Source of the DNA: Candidatus Roizmanbacteria bacterium GW2011_GWC1_37_12
GTDB lineage: Bacteria > Patescibacteriota > Microgenomatia > UBA1406 > GWC2-37-13
Direction of reading: 5' to 3'
Assembly: GCA_000991135.1 (NCBI GenBank)
Contig: LBST01000001.1
Coordinates: 17,074-81,073 of the forward strand
Length of the DNA stretch: 64,000 nt
The position numbers were made by a program, and so were the translations under genes. This document shows positions 7,542-15,595 of this stretch, in pieces; the first letter of the stretch is position 1; every line of letters starts with the position of its first letter. Below the pieces are notes generated by a model. It was not told the DNA's origin, searched no databases, and saw nothing but the letters and a program-made list of their open reading frames with translations.

Positions 7542-8767
7542 AAAAAATTGCTTTAATGCATTTTGCCTATCCTCCAAATATCGGTGGAGTCGAAGGAATG
7601 GTTAAAGAGCACGCTGAAATTCTCACTAACCTAGGTTATGACGTGACGATTATTACCGGGTCGGGCGAGGAAAAAAATCCGGCAATTAAACTGGTTGTCA
7701 TCCCCGAACTCCAATCGGTATTAAGTTTTAATCCGTTTTTACAAGAGAAAATTTTAGATAAGGGTGTAATTGACGATGATTTTTATAAACTGGCAGACAC
7801 AATTGACCAAGGATTGGAAAGGGCTCTCGAGAAAACTGACGTTATTATCGTGCATAATATGATAACGATTGTAAGGAATCTTCCTTTTGTCTATGTTTTC
7901 AAAAATTTTGTCAAAAAATACCCGAAAAAAAAGTACTTTGGCTGGATTCATGATCATTCATATATCAATGAGTTTCAAATCAAAGATCTCGATAAAATTG
8001 TCAACTCAAAGTTTGAAAGAGAATTATTAACAACTCCGATAAAAAATCTTAAATATATTCTTATTTCCGAAAGTTTTAGAGAACCTTTCATACAGTTAAT
8101 GGGGCTTCATGACGGTGAGACTGTCGTCATCCCCAACGGCATCGACATTAACCATTTTTTGGAAATTGACGATTTGATCTGGGGGATCATAGATAAATAC
8201 CAATTACTAAAAAAATTCCCACTTATTCTCTCTCCTGTAAATATACTGGAGCGAAAAAATATTGACTACTGCCTTGATATTATCCATGAATTGAAAAAAA
8301 CCTATCCGGAAATCGGTTATGTTATTACTGGCAAACCTTCAAGCCATCGTTCTACAGTCGAATACTATGATCGCCTGAAAAAAAAGATTGACGACCTTGG
8401 ATTAAAAGACAACGTCATGTTTTTCAACGATTTTCTCAACCGGGCGCTGATGCGGTCGGAAATACACGACCTCTACCAGATCTCTGATATAGTTTTTTTC
8501 TTGTCCAAAAGCGAAAACTTTGGCCTGCCTTTACTTGAGGCGGCTCTAACCAAAACTGCCATTCTCGTTTCCGACCTAAAAGTTTTTCGAGAAGTAGGCG
8601 GTGAATTTGTCAAATATCTGGATTACAGAACTGTCAGCCCGGAAAAAGCCGCCGAAATAGTAAAAAACTTTATCGAACAAAGCTTGAGAGTAAAGTTGAA
8701 CTACCGCAGCCGGACTCAATACGACTTAAAGACTATACTTAAAGAAAAATTCATTCCCCTTTTATGA
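7538..8767 (+). CDS. GT4-like glycosyltransferase, third
   Basis: A 409-residue GT-B protein. The N-terminus [20 protein letters not shown] is typical of GT4 enzymes, with GGVE for donor phosphate binding. The donor half has [18 protein letters not shown] and [20 protein letters not shown], the last a variant EX7E block with Asn in place of Pro. Overlaps both neighbours by four bases (ATGA). It is more diverged than its neighbours and probably adds a different sugar. Confidence 0.87.
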   Translation: MKKIALMHFAYPPNIGGVEGMVKEHAEILTNLGYDVTIITGSGEEKNPAIKLVVIPELQSVLSFNPFLQEKILDKGVIDDDFYKLADTIDQGLERALEKTDVIIVHNMITIVRNLPFVYVFKNFVKKYPKKKYFGWIHDHSYINEFQIKDLDKIVNSKFERELLTTPIKNLKYILISESFREPFIQLMGLHDGETVVIPNGIDINHFLEIDDLIWGIIDKYQLLKKFPLILSPVNILERKNIDYCLDIIHELKKTYPEIGYVITGKPSSHRSTVEYYDRLKKKIDDLGLKDNVMFFNDFLNRALMRSEIHDLYQISDIVFFLSKSENFGLPLLEAALTKTAILVSDLKVFREVGGEFVKYLDYRTVSPEKAAEIVKNFIEQSLRVKLNYRSRTQYDLKTILKEKFIPLL

Positions 8768-9876
8768 GAATTGCCATTTTAGGGTCAAACAAGTTAAAAA
8801 TCAGCCAAAATGTGGCAGCCGGGCCGGAAACCTTTATCTATACTTTTGTCAATAAATTTCTGTCAAGAAGCGACGGCTACCAACTGACTGTCTTTGCTTC
8901 CGGCGATTCTGACCTGCCGGTTAAAATCGAAAGCATCAACGAAATATCTTCGATGGAAGATAAAGATATCGGCGAAAATTGGCACAAGCTTTATGAATTT
9001 TCCCTGCTTTCAAAAGCTTTTTCGAAGCCGGATAATTTTGATTTATATCACGTTAATATCGGTAACGGAGAAATCGCTCTGCCTTTTGCTAACTTTGTCA
9101 AAAAACCGATTCTTATTACCCTTCATAGCAGATTAGACGATAGCAAAACCAAAAAATATTTATCGCTTTTTAAAAATAAAAATATTTATTTCGTCCCTAT
9201 CAGCAACTACCAAAGAAATACATTAAAAGACTTAAATTACGTTCAAACTATCTATCATGGAATTGATCTCAACGAATTTGAATTTAGCCAAGAACAAAGC
9301 GGGGAAATATTCTGGATCGGCAGAGGAATCCCGGAAAAAGGCCTGGACGTCGCTTTTGAAGCCGTGAAAAGTTGTAAAAAACCGGCGACATTCTTTATTT
9401 CACCAAGGCTTAGCCACGAAATTTGGCTCAACGATCTTCTCAGTAAAAAGCCTGACCTAGCTCAAATCCATTACTATAACGCTCCAAGAAACGAGGTCAT
9501 CGATCAATATAAAAAATCCAAACTGTTTCTTTTCCCAATCTGTTGGGAAGAACCGTTTGGACTGGTAATGCTTGAGGCGATGGCCTGCGGCACGCCTGTC
9601 GTTGCATATGCTCGCGGATCTATCCCTGAAGTAGTTGAAGATGGAAAAACCGGTTTTTTGATTAACAACTCTCAAAACGATATTAGAGGTAATTGGATCG
9701 TCAAAAAAACCGGTGTTGAAGGTATTAAAGAAGCCATTGATAAAATTTATTCAATGAGTGAAGTTGAATATCAAAAAATGCGTTCTTCCTGTCGAAATCA
9801 TATAGAAAAAAATTTTTCCGTTGGTAAAATGGTAAATGAGTATAAAAAAGTTTATCAACAAATAGTTTCCCAGTGA
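8764..9876 (+). CDS. GT4 glycosyltransferase, fourth
   Basis: A 370-residue GT4 enzyme, annotated in many genomes simply as glycosyltransferase family 4. Visible motifs: [16 protein letters not shown] near the N-terminus, [12 protein letters not shown] at the hinge, [19 protein letters not shown] and the EX7E block [20 protein letters not shown]. It begins inside the stop of the preceding gene. A 98-residue gene follows after four bases. Confidence 0.9.
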   Translation: MRIAILGSNKLKISQNVAAGPETFIYTFVNKFLSRSDGYQLTVFASGDSDLPVKIESINEISSMEDKDIGENWHKLYEFSLLSKAFSKPDNFDLYHVNIGNGEIALPFANFVKKPILITLHSRLDDSKTKKYLSLFKNKNIYFVPISNYQRNTLKDLNYVQTIYHGIDLNEFEFSQEQSGEIFWIGRGIPEKGLDVAFEAVKSCKKPATFFISPRLSHEIWLNDLLSKKPDLAQIHYYNAPRNEVIDQYKKSKLFLFPICWEEPFGLVMLEAMACGTPVVAYARGSIPEVVEDGKTGFLINNSQNDIRGNWIVKKTGVEGIKEAIDKIYSMSEVEYQKMRSSCRNHIEKNFSVGKMVNEYKKVYQQIVSQ

Positions 9877-9880
9877 CAAA

Positions 9881-10177
9881 ATGCAGTCAGTAAAAGACAT
9901 CTTAAAAAAATTCAACCCCCTCGAAGACCGCTATGTTTCCCGTGAATTTCAGGCGTTTGGCGTTCACTTAACGAAAAAACTTCAAGATGAACGGCGAAAA
10001 AGCCTCTATATTAAACTGTCAAAGACCATTCCCCGCCCGGTACTCGAGGAAGCTTTACGCTACGTCATCGATTCAAACGCCAGGAACAAGGCGGCTCTTT
10101 TTATGTGGAAACTGAAAAAGCTAAACGCTTTTTCTAGTCCAAAAGTTCTTAAAGTTCCTAAAGTTCATAAAGAATAA
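9881..10177 (+). CDS. Small hypothetical protein at the end of the GT operon
   Basis: A soluble, basic, helical protein of 98 residues with no family I recognise. Four bases after the last glycosyltransferase, so co-transcribed. The last about 15 residues (SSPKVLKVPKVHKE) come from a TTAAAGTTC-type repeat that continues past the stop codon, which suggests the natural C-terminus was extended by a repeat insertion. Confidence 0.65.
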   Translation: MQSVKDILKKFNPLEDRYVSREFQAFGVHLTKKLQDERRKSLYIKLSKTIPRPVLEEALRYVIDSNARNKAALFMWKLKKLNAFSSPKVLKVPKVHKE

Positions 10178-10222
10178 TAACTTTAAAAACTTTATAACTT
10201 TATGAACTTTATAAACTAAATT
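10138..10222. repeat. AAAGTT(C/T)ATAAAG repeat array
   Basis: Repeated AAAGTTCTTAAAGTTCCTAAAGTTCATAAAG units and their complement TTATAACTTTATGAACTTTATA cross the end of the 98-residue gene. The same repeat type occurs at 18001-18040, 37339-37385, 37705-37750 and 40580-40612. Confidence 0.55.
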
Positions 10223-10226
10223 GTTA

Positions 10227-10255
10227 TTGACTTTTGTTTTTTTATTGTTGATAAT
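10227..10255 (+). promoter_or_regulatory. Sigma70-type promoter
   Basis: TTGACT (10227-10232), 17-base spacer, GATAAT (10250-10255). Predicted start about 10262, six bases before the ATG at 10268. Confidence 0.6.
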
Positions 10256-10267
10256 GAAAATAAGTTC

Positions 10268-10795
10268 ATGAAAATTACAGTTTACACAACTACCGATTGT
10301 CAGTTCTCAAAACAGGAACGGGAATATCTCACAAACCATAATCTTACTTACGAAGAAAAGAATCTGGAAACCAACAAGGATTTCTTAACGGAAATGCTCG
10401 CCGTTTCTAACAACTTTGCCGGAACTCCTGTAACAAGAGTCGAAAAAGATGATGGCACAATCGCAGTCTTAAAAGGATTTACACCTGCAGAATTCGACAC
10501 GACGTTCGGATTTACCAGTGAAACTCCAAAAACAGAAGAGACTAAACTGACTGAACCAACAAGCACCGAAGTCAAACCGTCAGAAGAACCAGTAAAACCA
10601 GTAGAAGCTACTCCTGCAGAAACTCCAACAGCTCCTCCACCCGCCCAAATCACTCCAACTCCAGCGGATGAAAAACTCAACTCCGTCTTGGACAAACTCG
10701 AAGAAAAAACCGAAACACCACCAACAACGCCTCCTCCAACTAGTTCTCCTTCCGTTCCCGATTTTCCAACCGGAGACACCAAAGTGACTGCTTAA
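10268..10795 (+). CDS. Glutaredoxin-like protein with Pro/Thr-rich tail
   Basis: 175 residues. The first about 80 form a glutaredoxin/NrdH-like thioredoxin fold: MKITVYTTTDCQFSK, with CQFS in place of CPYC (one active-site Cys), cis-Pro region GTPVTRV, and GFTPAEF. A single-Cys site would suit glutathione-type or structural roles rather than dithiol exchange. The rest (about 85-175) is a low-complexity tail of Pro, Thr, Glu and Ser, probably disordered. It has its own promoter and is followed by a hairpin-forming repeat. Confidence 0.75.
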   Translation: MKITVYTTTDCQFSKQEREYLTNHNLTYEEKNLETNKDFLTEMLAVSNNFAGTPVTRVEKDDGTIAVLKGFTPAEFDTTFGFTSETPKTEETKLTEPTSTEVKPSEEPVKPVEATPAETPTAPPPAQITPTPADEKLNSVLDKLEEKTETPPTTPPPTSSPSVPDFPTGDTKVTA

Positions 10796-10804
10796 TTTTA
10801 GCCT

Positions 10805-10823
10805 CGTCACCCTACGGGTGACG
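10805..10823. repeat. CGTCACCC-TAC-GGGTGACG hairpin between convergent genes
   Basis: Perfect 8-bp stem with a 3-base loop, between the ends of the glutaredoxin-like and methyltransferase genes. It lacks a T-run, so it may be only a repeat of the family also seen in galT, but its place would suit a bidirectional terminator. Confidence 0.5.
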
Positions 10824-10834
10824 GATAGATTAAA

Positions 10835-11302
10835 CTAGAACCATCTCGGTATTTCTTTTAAATATTTTTTGTAGCTTTTTCCGAACCGTTTTTTTAAAAC
10901 CGGCTCTTCGTGATAAATGATTAAAGTATTTATAGCGGTAATTATCAAAAAAAGATAAAAGAGTTGGAATAAACGACCGAAATACATAAACTCACCCAAT
11001 AAAATCATAAAATAGCCTATGTAAATCGGGTTTCTTGTATACTTGTAAAGCCCTGAAACAACCAATTTCTTCGGCGGCTCAATCGGCGCTGGTGTACCTT
11101 TACCAACGATTAAAAACAATCCCGAACAATAGGCCACTAATCCCAATCCCAGCAACCCTAAAATTCCCCCCATAACCATAGCCGTATCATTGGCAAAGAC
11201 CGGCAAGGAAAAATAATCGTTTAAAAGAATAAAAAGATAAGGAAAAAGAACAAAAAATATTAGACCAACAAAAATCGCAAGAAGTATTGAGGTTAGTTTC
11301 AT
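10835..11302 (-). CDS. ICMT/PEMT-like membrane methyltransferase
   Basis: 155 residues with about four membrane segments. The C-terminal half has the signature of isoprenylcysteine carboxyl methyltransferase-like and phospholipid methyltransferase families: GLYKYTRNPIYIGY, then EEPVLKKRFGKSYKKYLKE, the segments that bind S-adenosylmethionine. The natural substrate in bacteria is mostly unknown; lipid or isoprenoid methylation is likely. Convergent with the glutaredoxin-like gene and followed upstream by a tRNA gene. Confidence 0.8.
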   Translation of the reverse strand: MKLTSILLAIFVGLIFFVLFPYLFILLNDYFSLPVFANDTAMVMGGILGLLGLGLVAYCSGLFLIVGKGTPAPIEPPKKLVVSGLYKYTRNPIYIGYFMILLGEFMYFGRLFQLFYLFLIITAINTLIIYHEEPVLKKRFGKSYKKYLKEIPRWF

Positions 11303-11306
11303 GTTG

Positions 11307-11378
11307 TGCTCCCGGGCAGAATTGAACTGCCATCAGAGGTTCCGCAAACCTCTATTCTATCCGTTAAACTACAGGAGC
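11307..11378 (-). tRNA. tRNA-Arg (anticodon GCG)
   Basis: 72 nt. Acceptor GCTCCTG/CGGGAGC, D-arm with GG, anticodon stem GAGGT/ACCTC with loop TTGCGGA, T-stem GGCAG/CTGCC with loop TTCAATT, discriminator A. CCA is not encoded. GCG is unusual for bacterial CGN arginine tRNAs, which mostly have ACG. Confidence 0.9.
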
Positions 11379-11472
11379 TAATAACTATTCTAACAGATTT
11401 TTACATTATAAAATTGCTTTAGAGCTCAGTTTTGTCTATAATTGGTTTGCGGAAAAATTGGCAAAATAAATA

Positions 11473-11543
11473 GGGGATGTGGTGAAATGGTATCACATTA
11501 GTCTCCAAAACTAATTTTCCAGGTTCAAGTCCTGGCATCCCTG
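11473..11543 (+). tRNA. tRNA-Trp (anticodon CCA)
   Basis: 71 nt. Acceptor GGGGATG/CATCCCT, D-stem GTGA/TCAC, anticodon loop CTCCAAA, T-stem CCAGG/CCTGG, discriminator G. CCA end not encoded. The CCA anticodon fits TGA being a stop codon here. Confidence 0.92.
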
Positions 11544-11712
11544 CTTAGAGCTTCAAAACAATATTTATCCACATAGGGTTGGCTTACCCTGAATCTTTCG
11601 GCTTTGCTCAGGATAAACTTATCGAAGGGGTGAGGAGACGTTTCTGAAATTATATATTTAACTTCCTTCGCTTCTTGACAAGGAAAAACAGAACAATTAA
11701 AATTGGAACAAT

Positions 11713-11988
11713 ATGTATAGTAAGAAAAAAGTAGTAGCGAGAGTTCAAGGAATACCTGATGGTAAAAAAGTATATTGTTTTCAAGATAAAGGTGAACAAA
11801 AACAAGTAGTAATAGAAACAGGTATTTAAAAATGTTCCATAAGTAGTCCTGACGTTGTTGAAATAAAATATTCTGATGCTGAATTTCTTCATCCAATTGG
11901 AATTATTGCTCAAGTTTGTGCTTATTGTAAAGCTAAACCAGGTAATGAAGAAGGTGGATGTAAAGCATATTACCAAGAAAAAAAATAA
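11713..11988 (+). pseudogene. Small Cys-containing gene interrupted by one in-frame TAA
   Basis: From the ATG at 11713 the frame reads 38 residues (MYSKKKVVARVQGIPDGKKV and on), meets TAA at 11827-11829, and continues in the same frame for another 52 residues to TAA at 11986-11988. The second part contains VCAYCKAKPGNEEGGCKAYY, a CxxC...C pattern that looks like a metal site. Protein-like composition on both sides of the stop suggests one gene broken by a point mutation, or a sequencing error. The opposite strand has open frames too, but of unnatural composition. Confidence 0.45.
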
Positions 11989-11997
11989 ACAAAATTC

Positions 11998-12011
11998 TTA
12001 AACAATGTCTA
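11998..12011. repeat. 14-bp direct repeat, left copy
   Basis: TTAAACAATGTCTA, identical to 12707-12720. The two copies flank the nucleotidyltransferase gene; the right copy contains its stop codon. Confidence 0.5.
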
Positions 12012-12055
12012 TCCTTATGGGGTTGGGTTGTGTTTGTTTAGATTGCTATATCAAC

Positions 12056-12083
12056 TTGAATTTATAGAACGTTTTTGTATACT
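12056..12083 (+). promoter_or_regulatory. Promoter of the nucleotidyltransferase gene
   Basis: TTGAAT (12056-12061), 16-base spacer, TATACT (12078-12083), seven bases to the ATG at 12090. This decides the start in favour of MPDPRPIRRE over an ATG 15 bases upstream, which lies within the -10 region. Confidence 0.6.
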
Positions 12084-12089
12084 ATTATC

Positions 12090-12710
12090 ATGCCTGACCC
12101 AAGACCCATAAGACGAGAAGAAATAAAAACCCCAAAAGATTTTATTACAAGACTTAATCGGCCAGATGCAATTACTGTTGGAGCAGTGATAAAAAATATT
12201 AGGATACTTGCCAATCAACACAAGATAAACGAATCTCAAGGAAGGGTATTTTTTGCTGTTTATGGTATAGCAGGAAATATCTCCAAATCTGGAGAAAGAC
12301 CAGACGTAGATTTACTTATTGTAACTAATGCCAGGTGGAGTCAGGGACATATCGCTGAAGATTGGAATACTTATCTAAGTAGAGACAATAATGCTTTTAG
12401 TGGAGATTGGGTAGCAGGGACATTGCGAGACAGATTCTCAACTGAAGGTTATAAAGTTATACTAGTAAAAAAAATACCAAATCAATATAGTAAGGTCGGA
12501 GTTAGACAAAAAGGAATAGTAAGACTTGAACCACAATCTGAGGGAAGAAAGCCGATTGATATAGTTATTGTTAATCATATATGTTTGATAAACCAAGATA
12601 TTACTACTTTAAAACAATTTGAAGAAGTTGGAGATGTTAATAAAAAAGGGAAACCTCTACCTAGAGTTTTATTGTTTAAAACAGAACACGAGACTGCTTC
12701 TGATTATTAA
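12090..12710 (+). CDS. Nucleotidyltransferase-fold protein
   Basis: 206 residues. VYGIAGNISKSGERPDVDLLIVTN (about residues 54-77) resembles the pol-beta nucleotidyltransferase pattern of a Gly-containing turn followed by two metal-binding Asp (DVD), and PIDIVIVNH (about 157-165) could supply the third Asp. The substrate is not evident; MNT/KNTase-type or small-molecule transferases share the fold. It is flanked by a 14-bp direct repeat and has its own promoter, so it may be an acquired single-gene unit. Confidence 0.6.
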   Translation: MPDPRPIRREEIKTPKDFITRLNRPDAITVGAVIKNIRILANQHKINESQGRVFFAVYGIAGNISKSGERPDVDLLIVTNARWSQGHIAEDWNTYLSRDNNAFSGDWVAGTLRDRFSTEGYKVILVKKIPNQYSKVGVRQKGIVRLEPQSEGRKPIDIVIVNHICLINQDITTLKQFEEVGDVNKKGKPLPRVLLFKTEHETASDY

Positions 12711-12720
12711 ACAATGTCTA
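12707..12720. repeat. 14-bp direct repeat, right copy
   Basis: Identical to 11998-12011; overlaps the TAA of the nucleotidyltransferase gene. Confidence 0.5.
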
Positions 12721-12886
12721 ACCGAACGGACAGGAGTTTATTTAGTTATTTGTTCGTTAAGATTCAAAAACATCATTGATTTTTGATATACTAATTTTGG
12801 ATACGGGACAATTTCTAACCAATTAACAGTTCGGAAGTCGTCCACGAGAGCCTGCCAATTCTAACTAAACTCTCCTTAACTCTTGT

Positions 12887-12892
12887 TATAAT
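12887..12892 (+). promoter_or_regulatory. -10 box of the 12899 gene
   Basis: TATAAT ends seven bases before the ATG at 12899; leaderless geometry. Confidence 0.55.
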
Positions 12893-12898
12893 TTCAGA

Positions 12899-13321
12899 AT
12901 GAAACTTCCATGGTATGTTATTTCTAAAGGATCGCTATTACATCACTTGCCATTAATTGGTAAATCAACTGCGCAGAGCTTAGGACCAATAATTTTAATC
13001 CCAGATAATATATATCGTGACTTGAAATCAGAAAAACCAAATCCAAGACATATTGCCCTTCTTATACACGAAGAAACACACAGAAAAAGGCAAAAGAAAA
13101 TAGGATATTTGAAGTTTGCCTATAAATATCTTTTTGATTCTAAGTTCCGTTTCCAAGAAGAATTGTTAGCCGTAAAAGAAGCCATGAGATACCTAAAGTC
13201 AATGAAGATAGCTTTTGATTTTGAAAAAAAAGCAAAGTTTCTCTCAAGTTATGTTTATCTATGGCCAGTCTCCAAAGAATATGCAGAAAAAGAACTTCAT
13301 AAAGTTTGGGATGAAATATAA
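12899..13321 (+). CDS. Small putative zinc metallopeptidase (HEETH)
   Basis: 140 residues. ALLIHEETHRKRQKK (about 58-72) has the HExxH zinc motif, and QEELLAVKEAMRYL (about 87-100) offers a downstream Glu as third ligand, the gluzincin arrangement. No signal peptide. The N-terminal LGPIILIPDNIY segment is like the strand before the active helix in SprT/peptidase-M78-type small zincins. Substrate unknown. Two further HExxH proteins lie within the next 4 kb. Confidence 0.6.
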   Translation: MKLPWYVISKGSLLHHLPLIGKSTAQSLGPIILIPDNIYRDLKSEKPNPRHIALLIHEETHRKRQKKIGYLKFAYKYLFDSKFRFQEELLAVKEAMRYLKSMKIAFDFEKKAKFLSSYVYLWPVSKEYAEKELHKVWDEI

Positions 13322-13347
13322 AATTTGCTAAGACCTCGGAATTTTTC

Positions 13348-15087
13348 TCACCAACTCCCCCCTCCTCCCCCGCCGCCACCCCCACCTGATGAACCACCGC
13401 TGAAGCCTGAAGAAAAGCCAGAAGAACTCCTGGTTGGCGTTGCCGCCGACCGGAAACTCTTCATCGAAGAGTTAAGAGAGTTGACAAACAGATAACTGTT
13501 GAAGTAGCCGCTCGAATACCCTTGATACCAATCCGGCTGTTTTAAGTTTAAATCTTCAAATCGCCTCGCCCAAATCTTTTCAACGCCAAATGCGACTGCA
13601 AACGGCAAAAGGCGTTCAAACATCATCTGTTTATCAGCTTGGAATTTTAACTGCCTTTCCTGCGATGTCAGGAAATTTTTAAGGGACTTAGCTTCATTAA
13701 AGGCATTAACGCCTTCTATGGTTTTTCTCGGCATGACCCGGCCAAAAACAAAAGTAATAAACGCCAAAAATAAATTAAAGGTAAACAAAGCGATTCCTGC
13801 CAAAACATAATATCCCGTCCGTATACTTTGTGGATTTTTCGGAAACAATCCCCCAGCAACAATTTGTTCATAAAGACTTGTCTTGATTTTTTCCACTTCT
13901 TCATAAAGATACTCGTCTTTTAGTCTGATTTCTTTTTTTGATTTAAAAAATTTATCAAGCAATAATTTTTCATATTCTAACAACGATTCTGGACGCGTCC
14001 CGCTAAGCGGGACTTGCCAGAATGACGTCATTCTGGCTTGTTTACCCTGTAAGGGTCCAGAATCTGCTTTCTGGGAATCCAGTTTTATCAACCAAAAATC
14101 TCCTTTCTTCCTCTCCTCTATTTTCAAATATCCCCGTCTGGCTAAATCAATAATCGTCGCCGAGATGTCTTTTAGGTCAACTGTTTCATCGCCCAATGCC
14201 CCGACTTCACCAGGAGTTAAGAATCTTTTTCCTTCAGACGTCTTTGGTGGATTGTACCATGCAGTCGTCACCCCAGTTGTTCCTTTTGGATCTCGCCCTC
14301 CTGACCACCACTTATACACTATGAAAAAGGGTAAAAAAACATACCAACTTAATGCCAATAACCCAAGTAGTAATCCAACTAGTTTTCCAATAAAAGTATC
14401 CCAAAAACTAATAATTTCTTTTGGTTCTAATCTGGTAACGATGTCAATCGGAAAGCCAACAACGACCGTCAATCCTTCTCCCGAACTTAACTCTCTTGTT
14501 GAACTAATACCAACTTTATCACGATCGTGAAAAAAGTTGCACGCTGTTTCCGTACTGCCAGTAATTCCCGTATAGCAAGCAACTTTTATTTCTGATTCTT
14601 GTATTTCTTGAGGCCAAACAACCTGCGCGGTTGATTGGGTGATTGGTACCTCCCAGTCGTTTCCTGTCGCGTTCCAATAGAGCTCATCGTGATCTGAATA
14701 ATAAGTCAAGGCTCCTCTTACTTTATATTGAATAATATAAGTATGAATTCCGGAAATTGTTCTGTCTGGATCACCGATCTTCAATTTAATACTCTCATCA
14801 ACTGTAGATCGTGAATATTTGTAAGCAAAATTATTTTCATCAGTGACAGAAAAATTCGAAAAGTCTAATTTAAATTTTTTGCCATCCTTGTTGGTTTTTA
14901 TGTAAGGTATGTTTCTAAATATACCATGTCGATCAAGCTCTCCAAAATCATATTCAATTGTTTCTTTGACATCAATCGTCCCGTCTTTATTAATCTTAAC
15001 CCTCGAATCAAAACTTTTTATTTCTTCGGCGTTAACTGTAAAAACTAAAGCAAAAAACAAAAGAAGACAAATTAAAATCTTTTTCAT
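13348..15087 (-). CDS. DUF2207 membrane protein with Gly-rich tail
   Basis: 579 residues. A signal peptide (MKKILICLLLFFALVFTVNA) is followed by the extracellular DUF2207 beta domain (VKINKDGTIDVKETIEYDFG), a membrane segment at about 240-260, a cytoplasmic part, two further hydrophobic segments at about 430-460, and a tail ending in GGGGGGGGGGSW, as in many family members. I placed the start at 15087, since the signal peptide begins there and TACTAT lies seven bases upstream. Residues about 335-368 (QKADSGPLQGKQARMTSFWQ and on) are encoded by a CATTCTGG palindromic element inserted in frame. Function of DUF2207 is unknown; a surface role is likely. Confidence 0.85.
   Translation of the reverse strand: MKKILICLLLFFALVFTVNAEEIKSFDSRVKINKDGTIDVKETIEYDFGELDRHGIFRNIPYIKTNKDGKKFKLDFSNFSVTDENNFAYKYSRSTVDESIKLKIGDPDRTISGIHTYIIQYKVRGALTYYSDHDELYWNATGNDWEVPITQSTAQVVWPQEIQESEIKVACYTGITGSTETACNFFHDRDKVGISSTRELSSGEGLTVVVGFPIDIVTRLEPKEIISFWDTFIGKLVGLLLGLLALSWYVFLPFFIVYKWWSGGRDPKGTTGVTTAWYNPPKTSEGKRFLTPGEVGALGDETVDLKDISATIIDLARRGYLKIEERKKGDFWLIKLDSQKADSGPLQGKQARMTSFWQVPLSGTRPESLLEYEKLLLDKFFKSKKEIRLKDEYLYEEVEKIKTSLYEQIVAGGLFPKNPQSIRTGYYVLAGIALFTFNLFLAFITFVFGRVMPRKTIEGVNAFNEAKSLKNFLTSQERQLKFQADKQMMFERLLPFAVAFGVEKIWARRFEDLNLKQPDWYQGYSSGYFNSYLFVNSLNSSMKSFRSAATPTRSSSGFSSGFSGGSSGGGGGGGGGGSW
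13983..14082. repeat. CATTCTGG/CCAGAATG element inside the DUF2207 gene
   Basis: Contains the perfect palindrome CCAGAATGACGTCATTCTGG at 14017-14036, plus GATTCTGG and CCAGAATC arms and a CGTCCCGC..GCGGGAC hairpin. The identical 20-mer occurs at 39124-39143. The insertion keeps the frame. Confidence 0.85.
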
Positions 15088-15150
15088 CAATAATATAGTA
15101 TCATATTTGGAAAGCGAAGATACCAAAAATTTCGATATCGAGCTTATCAT

Positions 15151-15519
15151 ATGAATTACAAAGCTGCTCCGGAAATCAAAAGACAAATTCGAGTCTTAGT
15201 CAAACAACTGAATTTTAATCACATCAAACTTAATAACGTCCATTGTATCCGCAGCTTTGACGCCAAGACCAGGGCTTATGCAAGAATATGGGGAATGGCA
15301 AAATTATTCAAGGAAGTCGCCGGACTTGAGCCGAATTACATTATCGAGGTAAACGCTAGGCGTTTTGATAAATTAAACGAACGGGAGAAAATAAAGACAT
15401 TAATTCACGAACTTATGCATATCCCGAAGACTTTTTCAGGAGCTCTTCTCTCCCACCGAGGTCCGTATCATGAGATCAACGATCGGGAAGTGGAGAAAAT
15501 CCTGAGAAACTTAAAATAA
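15151..15519 (+). CDS. Putative metallopeptidase (HELMHIPKTFSGA family)
   Basis: 122 residues, covering a whole small zincin domain. HELMHIPKTFSGALLSHRGP (about 90-109) has HExxH followed by a conserved His, which matches the phage/archaeal putative metallopeptidase family often seen in CPR genomes. TRAYARIWG and YIIEVNARRFD precede it as in that family. Cytoplasmic. Divergent from the DUF2207 gene with 63 bases between start codons. Confidence 0.75.
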   Translation: MNYKAAPEIKRQIRVLVKQLNFNHIKLNNVHCIRSFDAKTRAYARIWGMAKLFKEVAGLEPNYIIEVNARRFDKLNEREKIKTLIHELMHIPKTFSGALLSHRGPYHEINDREVEKILRNLK

Positions 15520-15595
15520 CTCGGGAATTAGTTTTTTTTACGTTTGAAAATTAACCTATAGCAATATATAATAATTATGTGAAATTAGAAGGAAA

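Noticed and set aside
10348..10782. Minus-strand 144-codon Val/Gly/Ser frame
   Set aside because: Shadow of the Pro/Thr-rich tail of the glutaredoxin-like gene; no start signal or domain.
11525..11976. Minus-strand open frames over the region after tRNA-Trp
   Set aside because: Their translations are dominated by Phe, Tyr and Leu runs typical of antisense AT-rich DNA; the plus-strand frame with one stop has a natural composition.
12707..12860. Integron attC-like site (GTCTAACC ... GTTCGG) after the nucleotidyltransferase gene
   Set aside because: The GTCTAAC start resembles an attC core, but I could find no matching complementary GTTRRRY end and only a 6-base pairing (CCGAAC/GTTCGG).
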